From contig NC_134654.1 of the NCBI RefSeq assembly GCF_030463565.1, positions 15,702,202 to 15,766,201 on the forward strand: a stretch of DNA of 64,000 nucleotides, given 5' to 3'. Position numbers and translations under genes: made by a program. The DNA is from Pelecanus crispus (lineage: Eukaryota; Chordata; Aves; Pelecaniformes; Pelecanidae). Shown here piece by piece: positions 12,590 to 24,686 of this stretch. The first letter of the stretch is position 1; each line of letters begins with the position of its first letter. The notes under the pieces were generated by a model. That model worked only from the letters and a program-made list of their open reading frames with translations, was not told the origin of the DNA and ran no database searches.

Positions 12590-12660
12590 TGTGAAACAGA
12601 CTTGAACCAGTGACCTAGAGGTGAAGATTTTTAGTTTCACGACTAGTCTGTTGAGCCATC
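12590..12660 (-). repeat. Candidate tRNA-derived SINE head
   Basis: On the minus strand an A-box-like TGGCTCAACAG (12648-12658) is followed, after about 39 bases, by a B-box-like GGTTCAAGTCT (12598-12608). That spacing is normal for a tRNA-type Pol III promoter. The sequence between the boxes does not fold into a tRNA I can name. The segment before the B box is shared with 3916-3937 on the plus strand, which argues for a dispersed SINE rather than a tRNA gene. Confidence 0.4.
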
Positions 12661-13480
12661 TTCTTGCTCTGTTTACAACTACAAAATCCCACCCACTCAG
12701 TGGCATTGCAGGGTGTGGACGTTACAGACTGTGGGTATGCTGGGCAAGTCTCTTGACAGTTTTCCCAAGTACTCTAGAATTCACTGGGAGGGAAAAGGGC
12801 AATACGAACATGACAATTACCGGTCTAGGCCAAACTAGAGCTACTAGAACATTAAGAATGAATGGTGAATTACCAAAATATCAGGATACACTAAAGGTAA
12901 GGAAAATTAGAGTGTCAATACTGTCCTCATTTTGTGCGGGTCATCACAAAATAGTCTTAAGGTACATAATCATGCACTGTTTCTCAAATGGTGCAATATG
13001 AATGGCCAACCTTGAAAGTACCTTCATATTCTTAGCCTTGTGCTTGATAACGTGTGTGGTCTTGATGCCACCAGCAGTTGCTCACAAGGCAGTAGTGTTG
13101 GTGGGAGTGAGTGCTGGTTTCTTGCAGATTTTCCCATAACCTTAAATAATTTTTCTTTCTTGGATAGCCAAGTAGTTTTTCTCCTCAAGGAGGGTCCAGG
13201 CTACCTCTGTTGCTTTGGACTTCTCACCAAATATTTTTTTTCTTGTTTTTTTTTTAATGATTTTTCAACATGAGTCACACCTTCAGGATCACAATTTTCC
13301 TCACCTGTGGTTCAGGGAGTGCATTAATTAATGCAAGATGTTAAATATGTCTGTAAAATCACATGAAAAACTGTGGATGGTCTTCTCCATCCTTCATTTA
13401 ACAAGCTTCATGTCTGAACATGTACAGTTTTTTCTTTTCAAACTTGTGTTGTTCTTTCAAGCCCAAATCAGACTTTTCTT

Positions 13481-13586
13481 CATATATAGTGTATATATAT
13501 AGTGTGTGTATACATATATATCTTTATATACAAATAGTAATATACATTTTTTTATATATATATATATAAATATCTTTTATATAGTG
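13481..13586. repeat. (TA)n-rich low-complexity tract
   Basis: This is an interrupted TATATA/TGTGTA repeat of about 100 bases with almost no G or C, about 600 bases before exon 4. Confidence 0.9.
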
Positions 13587-14192
13587 TTAATGTTCCCTAG
13601 GCCAGTACTACGTAAAGAATGGTTAGTTTTATGAGAAGAGCTCAAGGGACTGTTGCCCACCATTAGCATTACCAGAGCAATGTGTTCGCTCAGTTATGTG
13701 ATGGTCCCTTTTCACTGTGCCAGCCATGGTGGAGGCATGGTGGAAGGAGCCTTTTTGTCTTCTGTGCTTGTCTTGGAAATTTTAAACATAATGTTCCTTC
13801 GTTAATTTTCAAAACAGCCTTCGAGCCCCATCCAGCATGGCTAAGAACTGTGTGGGAATTTGTTTTGAAATGAAAGCCTGAATATATTGTTTTGCTGTAG
13901 TTTCCAATGAAATCTCTGCTCTTTAATTTCATTCTGACATTTCCTCTGAAAATGTTGATACTCATGAGAGGGCCGGGGATTTTATAGTCTGAATTAAATG
14001 GCTTTAGGGGTTTTCAGTTATATTTCTTATTTGAGAGTACAGCTTAATTCTCTAGAGTGTGTTTGAGCATGCCTTGGGGATTGCCTGCTCAGCCTTGGTT
14101 TTGGGGTCCCTGGCATGTGTCTCCAGAAGTGGGTCTGAGGATATAGTAATGGCATGTAAGTGATAAAGTCTTTGCCACTCTTCCTCTTTCAG

Positions 14193-14312
14193 AGAATTCG
14201 GTCGACAGTGGATGAAAAAGAACAGAAGCAGCTTCTGATGGACCTTGATGTAGTAATGCGAAGCAGTGACTGTCCGTATATTGTTCAGTTTTATGGCGCA
14301 CTCTTCAGAGAG
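14193..14312 (+). CDS. MAP2K4: MAP2K4 exon 4: kinase N-lobe (residues 132-171)
   Basis: This exon of 120 nt, phase 0 at both ends, encodes 40 residues from RIRSTVDEKE to YGALFRE. In the kinase fold it covers the strand after the ATP lysine, the regulatory C-helix (the LLMDLDVVMR region) and strands 4-5 with the SSDCPYIVQFYG sequence shared by MAP2Ks. The acceptor is a pyrimidine-rich tract ending in TTTCAG. The donor is GTGGGC, a weaker site than GTAAGT. The sequence matches human MKK4 completely as I recall it. Confidence 0.97.
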
Positions 14313-14747
14313 GTGGGCACCCCAAACTTGCTTCATTCATAGCAGAGTTTGGTTTTTACTTTTTTTTGTTTCTTAGCAGTTTCCAACTTGCAATAAGGAA
14401 AAGTTAATTTATGTTAGGTTTCTTACCCTTGATTAAAAGTAGAGAGCTATTTAACCAAGCCTGTGTACTGCTGAGCACAAACATGCTATTCCCAGTCATT
14501 GTTATGTCTCTCTGCATATTTCAGTCTCCTTCTTTCCTGCTTTTTTTCTCTCTTGATGAGCTCTGGGTCTGTGGCTCCCCCATGCAGAGTGTATGCTGCT
14601 GAGCTGGGTGCAGCTCTGTGGCACAGTGCTTGGATGCAAATGTGGTTTATGGCAGTGGTTGTGAGAGCCAACCATGTGGAGGACCTGTATCCCTGTAATG
14701 AAGGTGGCTGCTGTGATAGTAGTCACAGCTCCCTATAAGGTTATCTG

Positions 14748-14769
14748 ATGTATGTATGTATGTACGTAT
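14748..14769. repeat. (TATG)n microsatellite
   Basis: Short run of about five ATGT-type tetranucleotides, with the last unit changed to TACG. Confidence 0.85.
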
Positions 14770-14827
14770 CCAGGCTGTGTCAAAGCCCAGATTGACATGC
14801 ACCTGCCTTGAAGTGGTTTGTACCTGC

Positions 14828-15470
14828 AGATACATAAGGGCAACCATGCTGGGTTAGACCAAAACTCCTAGTGGGGTGTTCTGTCTCTGGCAATTGCTCA
14901 CAGGATCTGCTTGCAGAAGTGTGTGTGATACTTCGCCATAGCCTTCAGTTGTATGCAGCTGAGTGTCTTCTGAGCTAGATGTACTGTCTTTGTGCTGAGT
15001 GATTCCTACTGGATTTCTTTTCCACGAAAGTGTTCCGTTTCCCCTTAAATACATGTACATTTTTTGCATCCATGGTGCTTCCTGAGAGGCACTTCCCTTG
15101 GTTGTCCACCCCTCGTTTGAAGGCCCATCACATTGATTCACTTTGAATTTTCATCCTGCTGTTTTGAGTGATGCCTCTAGTGCTTCCCCTAGTTTTTGTA
15201 TTTGAAGAGGCAGTAAACAATTGATCTTCATCCATCCTCTCCAGGCTGCTGAGGATTTTATGGACAGTTGCCATATTCCCCCTCTGTCATGTCTTACTGA
15301 GCCTGGTAAGTGCCAGCCTGTGTCATACATGGAACCCCTTCCAGACCTTTGATCATCTTTCTTGCTGTTCTTTGCATCTTTTTTGGTTCTACTCTGTCCT
15401 TTTGGGCCAGAGACCAAATTGCATGACTGTTCTTGAAAGGAGCAATATATATGTGTGTGTTGTGCAGTGG
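14828..15470 (-). mobile_element. Ancient CR1-type LINE fragment
   Basis: Read in reverse, this resembles the old CR1 lineage that is common in turtle and crocodile genomes. The plus strand shows the recognisable landmarks CATGCTGGGTTAGACCAA near one end, CCTAGTTTTTGTATT, GGCAGTAAACAATTGATC, GATTTTATGGAC and CATATTCCCCCTC. It is much more diverged than the other CR1 copies here and keeps no open frame. The subfamily is not resolved. Confidence 0.7.
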
Positions 15471-16232
15471 GTTATTCAATGAGATGTTTCTATGAGTGCT
15501 TCCAAGTGAAGAACAGAATTAGAGCATTGAAAGCTATGTCAGCTGACCACAGTTAATCCTGACATACTTTAGCTGTTCATGGCCAGGAATATGATGTTAA
15601 TCAGTGCACATTTGTGACTGTTTTACCATCTACTTACTGTAATTTAAAGTAGATGTTATGCTGCAGGGCCACAGAAGGTATCCTTCTATCTCCTTGTGCT
15701 TTGCCCAGGCACTCCCATTGCTATCTAGCTTCGAATGACCAGTAAAAACAGTTGGGAAGCTGGCCTTCTCTATGCAGCCTGGATAGTCTTGTGCCATGGT
15801 TGGAGGCCAGTCCTCAGTCTGAGCTGAGCCTGTTCAGTACAGGCACAAGAAGAGGAATATAGCACTGGTGAGCAGCACAGAATTGCAAATGTTTGGTCTA
15901 TTTGCAAGAACAAGAGCTTTGGAGAAGATGAATATCAAAATATCAAAAGCTGACTACTGCATCCTCTTCCTCCAGAAAGCAGCAGCTCCTGCAGCTCTCC
16001 TGCAGGTGTTGATTATTCCTCCTCCTGTAGTTGCTCTGGTACTGAAGCTGGCACAGTGTAGGGTGGTAGACTTGTAGCCTTGCCTGTTTTCTGCTAATTC
16101 AGCACAAATCCAGTACACCTACTCAAGGGAAGAAGGAAAATAGAGACCTAGTCCTCTTTGCATATTATCAGGCATAGCAGCCTGTGCAGAGTCTTTTGGG
16201 GATTTACTGGGAAACTCTTAGAGAAAGAAGGT

Positions 16233-16378
16233 CAATGTTGTAGTTAAAGCCCAAAACTGGGACTGAATATTCAATTCCTGCTTCTAGAGAGTCTGCCTCT
16301 GTAATTCTGCCAAGTCACTCCTCTGGCTTTAAATCTCAGACTCTAAAATAAGGATAATAATCCTTCCTTTTCCCATGC
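16233..16378 (+). mobile_element. MIR/CORE-SINE relic
   Basis: A tRNA-like head with GTAGTTAAAGC and a degraded B box (TTCAATTCC) is followed by the CORE/MIR body: CTGCCAAGTCACT, then CTCTAAAATAAGGATAATAA, close to the MIR consensus. It is an amniote-old, inactive SINE in the sense orientation of MAP2K4. Confidence 0.75.
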
Positions 16379-18523
16379 TCTGCTTTTTCTTATCTGTTTA
16401 AACACGGAGCCATTTTGGGCCAGGAGGCATTGTCCATGTTCACACAGTACAAGCTCCTACCACCCTCAGACTTGGCTGAATATTTCCAGCTTTGTTGAAA
16501 TACAAATGATAAGGCTGTCAGCTGTTTTAAAGAAAAGTCTCTGGGTAAGACAGTATCTTGCCAGATGCTGATGAGCAACATGTTCAGAGCTGTATGAGCC
16601 TGTCACTCCTCTGGAGCTCTAGGCATATCCCAGGATGTAAGTGTAAGTACATAAATAGTATAAAAACCTAACTTGATCAGCACCCAAATGTCAGCCTGGC
16701 TTCTACTGCACCCTTTGTCTTGTCCAAAAATCCTGTCCCTTTGCAGCCAGGCAGGGCTCCTTGAGTGCTCCATCTGGGAGAGGTTTCAGTAAGGTCACTC
16801 TGGGTTATATTGTGTTGGTCCCTGGGATCCCCTTTTCCCCCACCCTCAGCATCAGTGGTATTTGCTTCTGAGATGAAAGCTACCTTCTCCTCTCCTCAGT
16901 CCCTTACTGCCAAGGTGATGTTCCAAGTCACATACGTCAAAGGTACACAGGATGAGCTGGTATGCTTGGATAAGGTTTTCTGGCTTGTCGTATTAATTAC
17001 ATGTTCTAATATTAATTACATCTTTTAAAGCTATGACAGCAGAGAAGCACAGAAAGTGAAAATAAGAATTTCACCAATGTGTTTGAACCTGTCTCACCCC
17101 CGCACCCTGCTTAGCAGATCTGTTCCCAAATAACTGTGAATGATCCAGGTCACTGCTGCACCATCCTCTGGAGTGTAAGAGTACATGGGACGTTGCTAAA
17201 GACTGAACCTCTCAAGAAGCTCTACAGCAAAATAGGTATAAACAGAGCTCTTTGTTCCAGCATTTCAAGGTGAAAAGTAAGGAAATAAGTTCCAAAAGCC
17301 TCTTGGGACCACCTGCTCTGAGCCAGGATTCAGATTCTCCAGGGGTGGATGGAGCTACAGATGGGAATTCCTCTTCTGTCTGCTCCTAAAAGGTGAAAGA
17401 CTTCAATTTGAGCCTCTTAGAGGAGCTTAAACATTGAGTAGACAGCTTAACAATCAGATGATTGACAAGACTATAGCAGCTTCAGGAACAGCAGCAGTGC
17501 CGCTGGGCTGTTTTGAAAGGCAAGTAGCCTTTCTGGAAGAGTGAGCTCTTGGTACGGAGAACCAGAGCTAACCTCTTGGATCCTGACAGTTTGGGGAGTG
17601 GGAGTACTAAACCAAATTGGACAAAACTGTTCAAGGACTTATTTTGAAGACAGACTAGTATCCCAGCTTGCAATTCAGAAAGTAACTGTAAACAGACAAG
17701 TTACTGTGCAGCCTCCATGAGTATGAAAAGTTTGATTTGGAAAGGCAAAAAATACTACACAAATATTTTTCCTAGTTGTATTCTGTCTGACTTGTTCGGC
17801 AAGCATTTTCAGATAGGGAAAGTCTTCTCTGAGAACTGGTCCTGCCTGTCCCTCAGCAGGCAGCATCTGAACACATATTATTTGCTTCTTGTTTTTTAGT
17901 CATATGGGATGTCCTTCTGTTATTACGCATGTCTGTGTATGTAATGTAATGCGTAACAATGCAAAGACTACAAGTTGATTGCTGGGTACAGGACTTTGCT
18001 TGAGTTTATTGGCACCTGTTATATGAGATTAAATTGCCTGTTTAATGAAACAAGAACAAAGCTGAAAAAGTAGAAGACAGCATTTCAGCCTTTGCATGGA
18101 GTAAGGGACTTCATTGCACTGGTACCAGATGGAGCACGTGCTGGAGTCAGGTCCTCCATGGGACAGCGCTCTGTCTGCTTCTGCTCTCGTCGATGAAGCT
18201 GTGACCTTGATGTCACAGCATCCTTCATTCTGTTAGTGCAGCTGTTGAGTGGGCTGCTCTATTACTTGGTTCTTTAATGATCCTAGGTAGAAAACATCAA
18301 CCTGTTTTTTCTATAACAGAAAGAATCCCTAAGCACTGATGTTGTAAAGTGAAATGGTTTTCATGTCCATAGCATGACTACTTAACAGAAGAGAGAAGAA
18401 AGTTGCATCTAGTAAAGGATGGAGAATGAAGAGAATCAGAAAGAGAAAGGCCTGGAGGAAGGTCCAGAAGGAGTAGTTATACCCCTGGCTATACTCCTGG
18501 CTACAGAAGGGATTCGGTGGCTG

Positions 18524-19345
18524 ATGAATCATAAAATCATTGAATCACAGATTGGTTTGGGTTGGAAGGGACCTTCGAAGATCATTGAGTCCAACACCCC
18601 TGCCATGGGAAGGGACATCTTTCACTAGATCAGGTTGCTCAAAGCCCCATCCAACCTGACCTTGAACATTTCCAATCATTGGGCATCCACAACTTCTGTG
18701 GGCAACCTGTTCCAGTGTCTCACCACCCTCTTTGTAAAACATTTCTTCCTTATGTCCAACCTAAATCTACCTTCTCTCAGTTTAAAGCCATTGCCCCTTG
18801 TCCTGTCACTACAGGCCCTGGTAGAAAGTCTCTCTCCATGTTTCTTATAAGCCTCCTTTATATACTGAAACACCACAATAAGGTCTTCCCAGATCCTTCT
18901 CTTCCCCAGGCTGAACAACCCCAACTCTCTCAGCCTTTCTTCATAGGAGAGGTGTTCAGCTGTTGGATCATTTTTGTGGCCTCCTCTGGACCCACTCTAA
19001 CAGGTCCATGTCTTTCCTGTGCTGAGGACCCCAGAGCTGGATGCAGTGCTCCAGGTGGGATCTCACCAGAGTGGAGTAGAGGGGGAGATTTACCTCCCTC
19101 AACCTGCTGGCCGTGCTCCTTTTTATGCAGCCCAGGATATAGTTGGCTTTCTGGGCTGCAAGTGCACGTTACCAGCTCATGTCTAATTTTTTATCCACCA
19201 ATATCCCTAAGTCCTTCTCCGCAGGGCTGCTTTCAATCCCTTCATCCCCCAGTCCTTATTTATACTGGTGAGTGCCCGGATCCAAGTGCAGGATCTTGCA
19301 CTTGGCCTTGTTGAACTTTGTGAGGTTCACCCTGGCCCCGTGAAG
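18524..19345 (-). mobile_element. CR1 LINE, 5'-truncated copy
   Basis: The plus strand begins with the inverted CR1 3' end (AATCATAAAATCATTGAATC, then GGTTTGGGTTGGAAGGGACC). On the minus strand the C-terminal part of the CR1 reverse transcriptase can be read between about 18676 and 18924, including LDIRK, FT and HWNRLP. Further 5' sequence continues to the region encoding RT residues before LVD-like motifs near 19200-19340. Frames are broken, so it is inactive. It is about 820 bases long. Confidence 0.92.
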
Positions 19346-20297
19346 CTGTACTGTGACTCCTGACTCCTGCAAACGCACACAGAGCTTTCCATGTCAGTCA
19401 TCAGAGACGCTCTATTGAAGAGGGTCTGGTTACTTGTGTCCTTTTGTTACCTCTGAAAGCAGTACTTGCTAGGTGGGGGAGAAAAAAAGATGATTGCTAG
19501 GGTTTCTGCAAAGATTTCACTTGATCACTTTCTTCTAGTGAGAAAAGAGGAGTGTTGGGCTCAGCCATAGGACTGCATTGGGCAACCCTGAGACTTTTGC
19601 CCCGAATGTTGCTGTTTGGAGGGTTTTTAGGTCTGATACAATCTTCTTTTCTTGCATGGCTGCTGGAAACATTACAGGTAATCTAGTTTGAGACAATACC
19701 TGTAAAGCTGGGAATGTTTGGTGAGTTATCACAACCACACTAATTACTCTTTTAAAGTAACTGTTCCTGTTACTTTCCTTCTCAAGAGGAGAAGAGGAAA
19801 AAAGCCTTGTCTGACTTGGGATCTCAGCAGTGACTCCTACACAGTGTGAGCCAAGTTTAAACTAGCAAGCTCAACAGTTGATAAAATTATTCAATGAAGA
19901 ATTCATTGCAAGTTGCAAAACATGCCTGGGAAGCCGAGTGAATTAGCCTGTGGGGAGCTTCTGCTGGTACAAGAGAAGAGCTAGTATGGATGTGTCAGTA
20001 GCACAGTGCTGACGTTGCTGTGAATTGTGGACATATCCTTGGTCAGTTGATAGAAGGTGTTTGCTCTCTTTGCTATTGATGCACAACACTCTATTTCTAT
20101 TGAAAACTTTGGCTGTGTTGGCATTGTTCAAGGCATCTGTCCCCCTGATCAGTCCCTCATCCATAGGAAAAGTGTCCTCTGTGTCATACAAGGGTATGTG
20201 AGGGTGATGACATTCTTGCTCAGTAGTGTAGATGCAACTTACATAAAAAGTTGGCCTCTCCCTGCAGTGCACTAATGTGATAAGCCTTCAGTATAGG

Positions 20298-21185
20298 TAT
20301 CACAGAATCACAAAATGGTGGATATTGGAAGGGACCTCTGGACGTCACCTTGTCCAAATCCCATGCTCAAGCAGGGCCACCTAGGGCCACTTGCCCAGGA
20401 CCATGTCATAGAATCATAAAATGCTTTGGGTTGGAAGGGACCTTGAGAGATCATCGAGCCCAACCCCCCTGCAGTAAGCAGGGATTGAACCTGTGAACTT
20501 GGCATTATTAGCACCGTGTTCTTAACCAACTGAGCTAACCTGGCTGGTCATGTCCAAATAGATTTCTAATATCTCCAGGGGTGGAGACTCCACAGCCTCC
20601 CTGGGGAACCTGTGCCAGTGCTCAGTCGCCCTCACAGTGAAAAAGTGTTTCCTGATGTTCAGAGAGAACCTCCTGTGTGTCAGTTTGTGCCCGTTGCCTT
20701 TTTTCATGTCACTGGGCACCACTGAAAAGGGCCTGGCTCCGTCCTCTATGCTGCCTCCCCTCAGGTATTTATATACATTGATAAGATCCCTGCCAAGCCT
20801 TCTCCAGGCTGAACAGTCGTGGCTCTCTCGGCCTTTCCTCATAGGAGACATGCTCCAGTCCCTTAGTCATCTTAGTGGCCCTTTGCTGGACTGTCTCCAG
20901 TATATCCGTGTCTCTCTTGTATGGGGGAACCCGGCACTGAACACAGTGTACTCCAGGTGTGGCCTCACCAGTGCTGAGTCAAGCGGAAGGATCACCTCCC
21001 TCGACCTGCTGGCAACGCTTTGCCTAAGGCAGCCCAAGGTACTGTTCACCTTCTTTGCAGCAAGGGCACATTGTTGGCTCATGTTCAGCTTGGTGTTCAC
21101 CAGGACTCCTACGTCCTTTTCTGCCAGGCTGTGTTCCAGCTGGGTGGCCCCAGCTGGGTGGCATCTTTGTGACATGCTCAGTTGT
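20298..21185 (-). mobile_element. CR1 LINE, interrupted by a SINE
   Basis: The 3' end lies at 20298-20407 (ATCACAGAATCACAAAATGG, then GGAAGGGACC on the plus strand) and the rest at 20549-21185. The minus strand encodes reverse-transcriptase C-terminal remnants: EKDVGVLVNTKLNMSQQC, SREVILPL.SALVRPHLEY, and later INVYKYLRGG, NIRKHFF and HWHRFPREAVESP. The minus-strand open frames 20867-21175 and 20522-20851 are these remnants. The element is split by the SINE at 20408-20548. Confidence 0.93.
20408..20548 (-). mobile_element. tRNA-Ile/CR1 SINE (TguSINE1-like), nested in CR1
   Basis: On the minus strand the element starts at 20548 with a tRNA-Ile(AAT)-like head. It has an A box TAGCTCAGTTGG (20526-20537), an anticodon loop GTGCTAATAATGCC and a B box GGTTCAATCCC (20481-20491). 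A CR1-type 3' tail follows (20408-20472) with the GGTTGGAAGGGACC signature and a final ATTCTAT. It is 141 bases long and flanked by a 6-bp direct repeat CATGTC (20402-20407 and 20549-20554). This architecture is the one described for passerine TguSINE1, which is mobilised by CR1. The subfamily call is from memory. Confidence 0.85.
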
Positions 21186-22959
21186 CAACTGGGAACTCAG
21201 GACACTGCATTCAGAAGTTGAAGCATCCCAGTTGCTGGTTAAGCAGTTTTTGTGTATGTCCTGGAGATGGGCAGCAATATTTTGAGTGAAATGTGCAGGG
21301 TGTTCCTTGACATTTTTTGGAATGCCTACAAGATGTGCATTAGCGTCTGGTAATTTGATACCCAGTAAGGACTAAAATATATTCTTTGGAAGAATAGCTC
21401 TAACTGGAAGAGAAAATTAAAATGCTGCTTTTGTTGTTTCTTATTCAGAAATCAACCTGACCTAGGAGCATAAATTAAAGAGAAGCTTTCATTAAGATGA
21501 TTTTGTCCTCACAATTCACAATGAAGCAGAACTTTCCCATGCACATCAGCACTTTTTTGTATTTGATCAGAAAGGGGGCTGGGTGACTGTTACCCAGTCA
21601 TCCCTACCAGTCTTCCTTTTTGCCCTCAGTAAAATTCATCAGCTTTGCCAATAGGTAAGTCCTTTCAAGTCCCAGGAAGAGATTAGAACCTGTGGAGTTT
21701 TGAATCTTGCCACCAACCTTAATGAAACTGCATAATTGAAAAGGTCTGTCGTCTTTTGTCATTGACCTTGCTGACATGAATTCATGTTGATCAGGTAGAT
21801 TTTGATATTACCAGTTCAATAAATGCCCACATCCAGGATTTCTATATAGTATATACTTCAGGAGACCAAGTAAACAAAGTCTTTCCTTTGGTGCTTTTGA
21901 TCATGTACAGCGGTTTTTTTATGGTTAAATTAACATTGGATAACAATTTATTGTACTTGTTTGAGTTTTTAGTAGCACACACATCCCAACCCTGCAGATG
22001 CACAAAGTATATTGTGAAACTTTTGTTATGATAATTGCTCTGATAAGGTTGCCTGTTGTTTCACTTCAGTTTGCTTTTGCTGTACAAACACCAACTGTTG
22101 TAATCTGGGCGACTGAAGACACAATATTGGTGTGATTGGACATAAATACAAGGCTGTAGGTGGTCAGTAATATTCTGGCATTCTTAAACAAATCCAGTCC
22201 CCTGCAGTCTCAGTACAATAGCATGGGAACGTAGTGCAGTACCAAATTTTTATATGAAGCTGGTCAAAACAGAAGCAATGTTTTGAATGATCCTGCAGCC
22301 AGTAGAACGAATTCATGTTTGCTTTCACTACAGGTAGCTTGTAAGGGTCTGGTGTGGTTCCAGTTTCACTTCATTTATGCACATCACTAGCACTGGATCC
22401 ATGATGCTTTTCATGAGCCACTCTCGATAATACAGAAGTGCCTCAGCTGCACTTTGCATTTGTTGCCAGTGCTGTAAAATGAAATTTTCTGCATGAGTTG
22501 CATAATTTCATTTCTGCAGTTTAAATCTGAATAGGTCCTCAGCCAAATTAATCCATAGCCAATCTTTCATTCTCTAGCAGCCTAAGCTCACCTTTCTTCA
22601 TGCCTTCTGAAGCACTGGTTGTGTCGTCTTCCCGCTGTGTTGCACTTGCCTCTTTCACCGTGGTGTCTCTGCTTCTGTGTCTGGCACAGTACCTTTTCAA
22701 TCAGTTCCTTCTGCTTTGTTTTGGGTGAAATGTGTGTTTTCTGGGCTCAGGCTTGTAGCAGCCGTTTCCCTTGGGTAAGTGACATTAGCTCCTGCTCTCC
22801 CTTGTGCTCATGTAAAAAGCATGGTGCCAAATGAGCAGTGTAAAATGGGGCTGCCCATGGCTCTGAACCCACAGTCTTCTTCCCCACTGGTGGCTCAGCC
22901 CTTCCTAGGAAAGCAGATTCCCCCTTTGCAGAAGGGAGATGCTCTCTCTGTTATAACCA

Positions 22960-23546
22960 GCTGGTCAAAAGAGGTGATTATCCTACTGTATTCAGCATTG
23001 GTGTGGCCTCATGTTGAATACTGTGTGCAGTTCTGGGTCCCACAATGTAAGAAGGGTGTTAAGGTTCTTCAGTGCATCCAGAGGAGGGCAACAAACTTGG
23101 TGAAGAGCTGGAAGGAATGTCCTATGAGGAGTGGCTAAGGACTTTGGGCTTGTCTAGTTTGGAGAAAAGGAGGCTGAGGGGTTACCTCATTGCTCTCTGC
23201 AGCTTCCTGAGAAGGGGATGTGGAGAGGGAGGTGCTGATCTCTTCTCCCTGGTATCCAGTGATGGGACGTGTGGGAATGGTTCAAAGCTGCACCAGGGGA
23301 GGTTCGGAGTTGATGTTAGGAAGCATTTCTTTACTGAGAGGGTGGTCAAACACTGGAACAGGCTTCCTAGACAGGTGGTTGATGCCCTATGCCTGTCAGT
23401 GTTTAAGAGGCATTTGGACAATGCCCTTAACAATATGCTTTAACTTTTGGTTAGCCCTGAAGTGGTCAGGCAGTTGGACTAGATGATCATTGTAGGTCCC
23501 TTCCAACTGAAATAGTCTAGTCTAGTCTGTTCTGTTCTGTTCCTCT
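22960..23546 (+). mobile_element. CR1 LINE, 5'-truncated copy
   Basis: The plus strand carries the CR1 reverse-transcriptase C-terminus (LYSALVWPHVEYCVQFW, then [31 protein letters not shown] and VFKRHLD) across two frames between 22960 and 23443. The 3' UTR follows with GACTAGATGATCATTGTAGG and TCCCTTCCAACTG. The element ends in TCTAG/TCTGT pentamer repeats. One frame is open from 23072 to 23443 (123 codons) but lacks most of the enzyme. Confidence 0.92.
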
Positions 23547-24686
23547 CAGAGGCAGCATCCCTCCTTTGGCAGGAGATGTGATGGATTCACTGTCACCGAA
23601 GCAGCAGCATCCATAACACTGGCAGCACGTGGGATGCTTCCTGGCAATTTGCTGTCTGTATTGCTGAAAACAACCTTGCACGTGTGTGAGCAGCCCCAGA
23701 CCAAGCTGGGTGGCACCGATGCCTCTGCTGGTACCAGCATGAAGTGTTCAACAGCACCTTTGCTGGGCACTCCTGTTCCTGCTAAACCAAGCATTTGGAC
23801 TGGAGGCATCTTGGCAGATGCAGTTCCTCGGCTTGTGTTTCACAGGAGGTCATTCTGAGTGGCAGAAAAGCCCTTTTTGGCCTTAAAACCTGTGGCTCTA
23901 CAAGCTTTTCCATCAGCTAAATGTAACTTGAGAGTTGCTCCTGACTCATGAGCACTGGGAGATAGCTTCAAACAGAAGTGACTTGGGTGTGCAGGATGGG
24001 AGCACAGAGCTTTGCCACACAACCTGCATGTCCGTACCCTAGGTTTTTTTTCTAATTTCATTTCCATGTATTAACATAGAGTTTAGCTGGGTTGTGTTTT
24101 GTCTGGCCAGGAAAAATCTACCTTCTGTAGAATAATTACTTTGGGAAGTTTCTCCTCTATTTGTTGCTTCTTATATCACAAGAGTATGCAGCTTAGTCAT
24201 AACCAGACAGGCATCTCGTGCTCTGAACCACCCAGGCAGCCCAGGGCAGCATTGCCTGCACAAGGTGCTGCTCTCTACACAAGTGTTTTATGTGGTATTT
24301 AGCCAGGACGAGACATCCAGACTAATCTACTCTATTCTGCACTTAGCTTTTGACAACTAATGCAGTTTTAACACTCATTGTGATACAGCCTGTAGAAGAT
24401 AGGTATGAGTATGTCGCTTCTGGTGAGGCCAGGTGTAGTTCTAGTGTTTTAGTATTTCTAGCAATGGAGAGTTGCCTGAAGTGCATGAGAGTCTAGAGAA
24501 TTAGCTCATGCAAAGCCTTCTGTTGTCCTCAACTGAAGGTAAAATGTCCAAAAAAATTGAAATAACTAAGATCGGTCCATGGCTACACTGTCCATTCCCA
24601 TATGGTAGATACATATTAAAACAGAAGATGAAGTCCTTCTGTGTTGTGGGGATCCATTTCTCATCCCCGGTAAATCCATTGTGAGT

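Larger units (their letters stand above)
3636..14192 (+). other. MAP2K4: MAP2K4 intron 3
   Basis: This intron of about 10.6 kb holds a tRNA-like repeat near 3916, a CT microsatellite at 4378, an unclassified segment present twice (8051 and 9330), a 22-bp palindrome at 8540, a polypyrimidine tract at 10504, two plus-strand CR1 3' ends (10790 and 11600), a second tRNA-like sequence near 12600 and an AT repeat at 13481. I saw no supported gene in it. Between 4402 and 7838 nothing was recognised. Confidence 0.85.

Noticed and set aside
18679-19314. 211-codon plus-strand open frame
   Set aside because: It is the antisense of a CR1 reverse-transcriptase remnant.
20476-20548. Functional tRNA-Ile gene on the minus strand
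   Set aside because: The acceptor-stem 3' half is replaced by a CR1 tail and the unit is flanked by a target duplication, so it is a SINE head.
20637-21221. 194-codon plus-strand open frame
   Set aside because: Antisense of the CR1 at 20298-21185.
23072-23443. Open frame with LEKRRLRG and HWNRLP motifs as a possible gene
   Set aside because: These are CR1 reverse-transcriptase C-terminal motifs. The copy is 5'-truncated and inactive.
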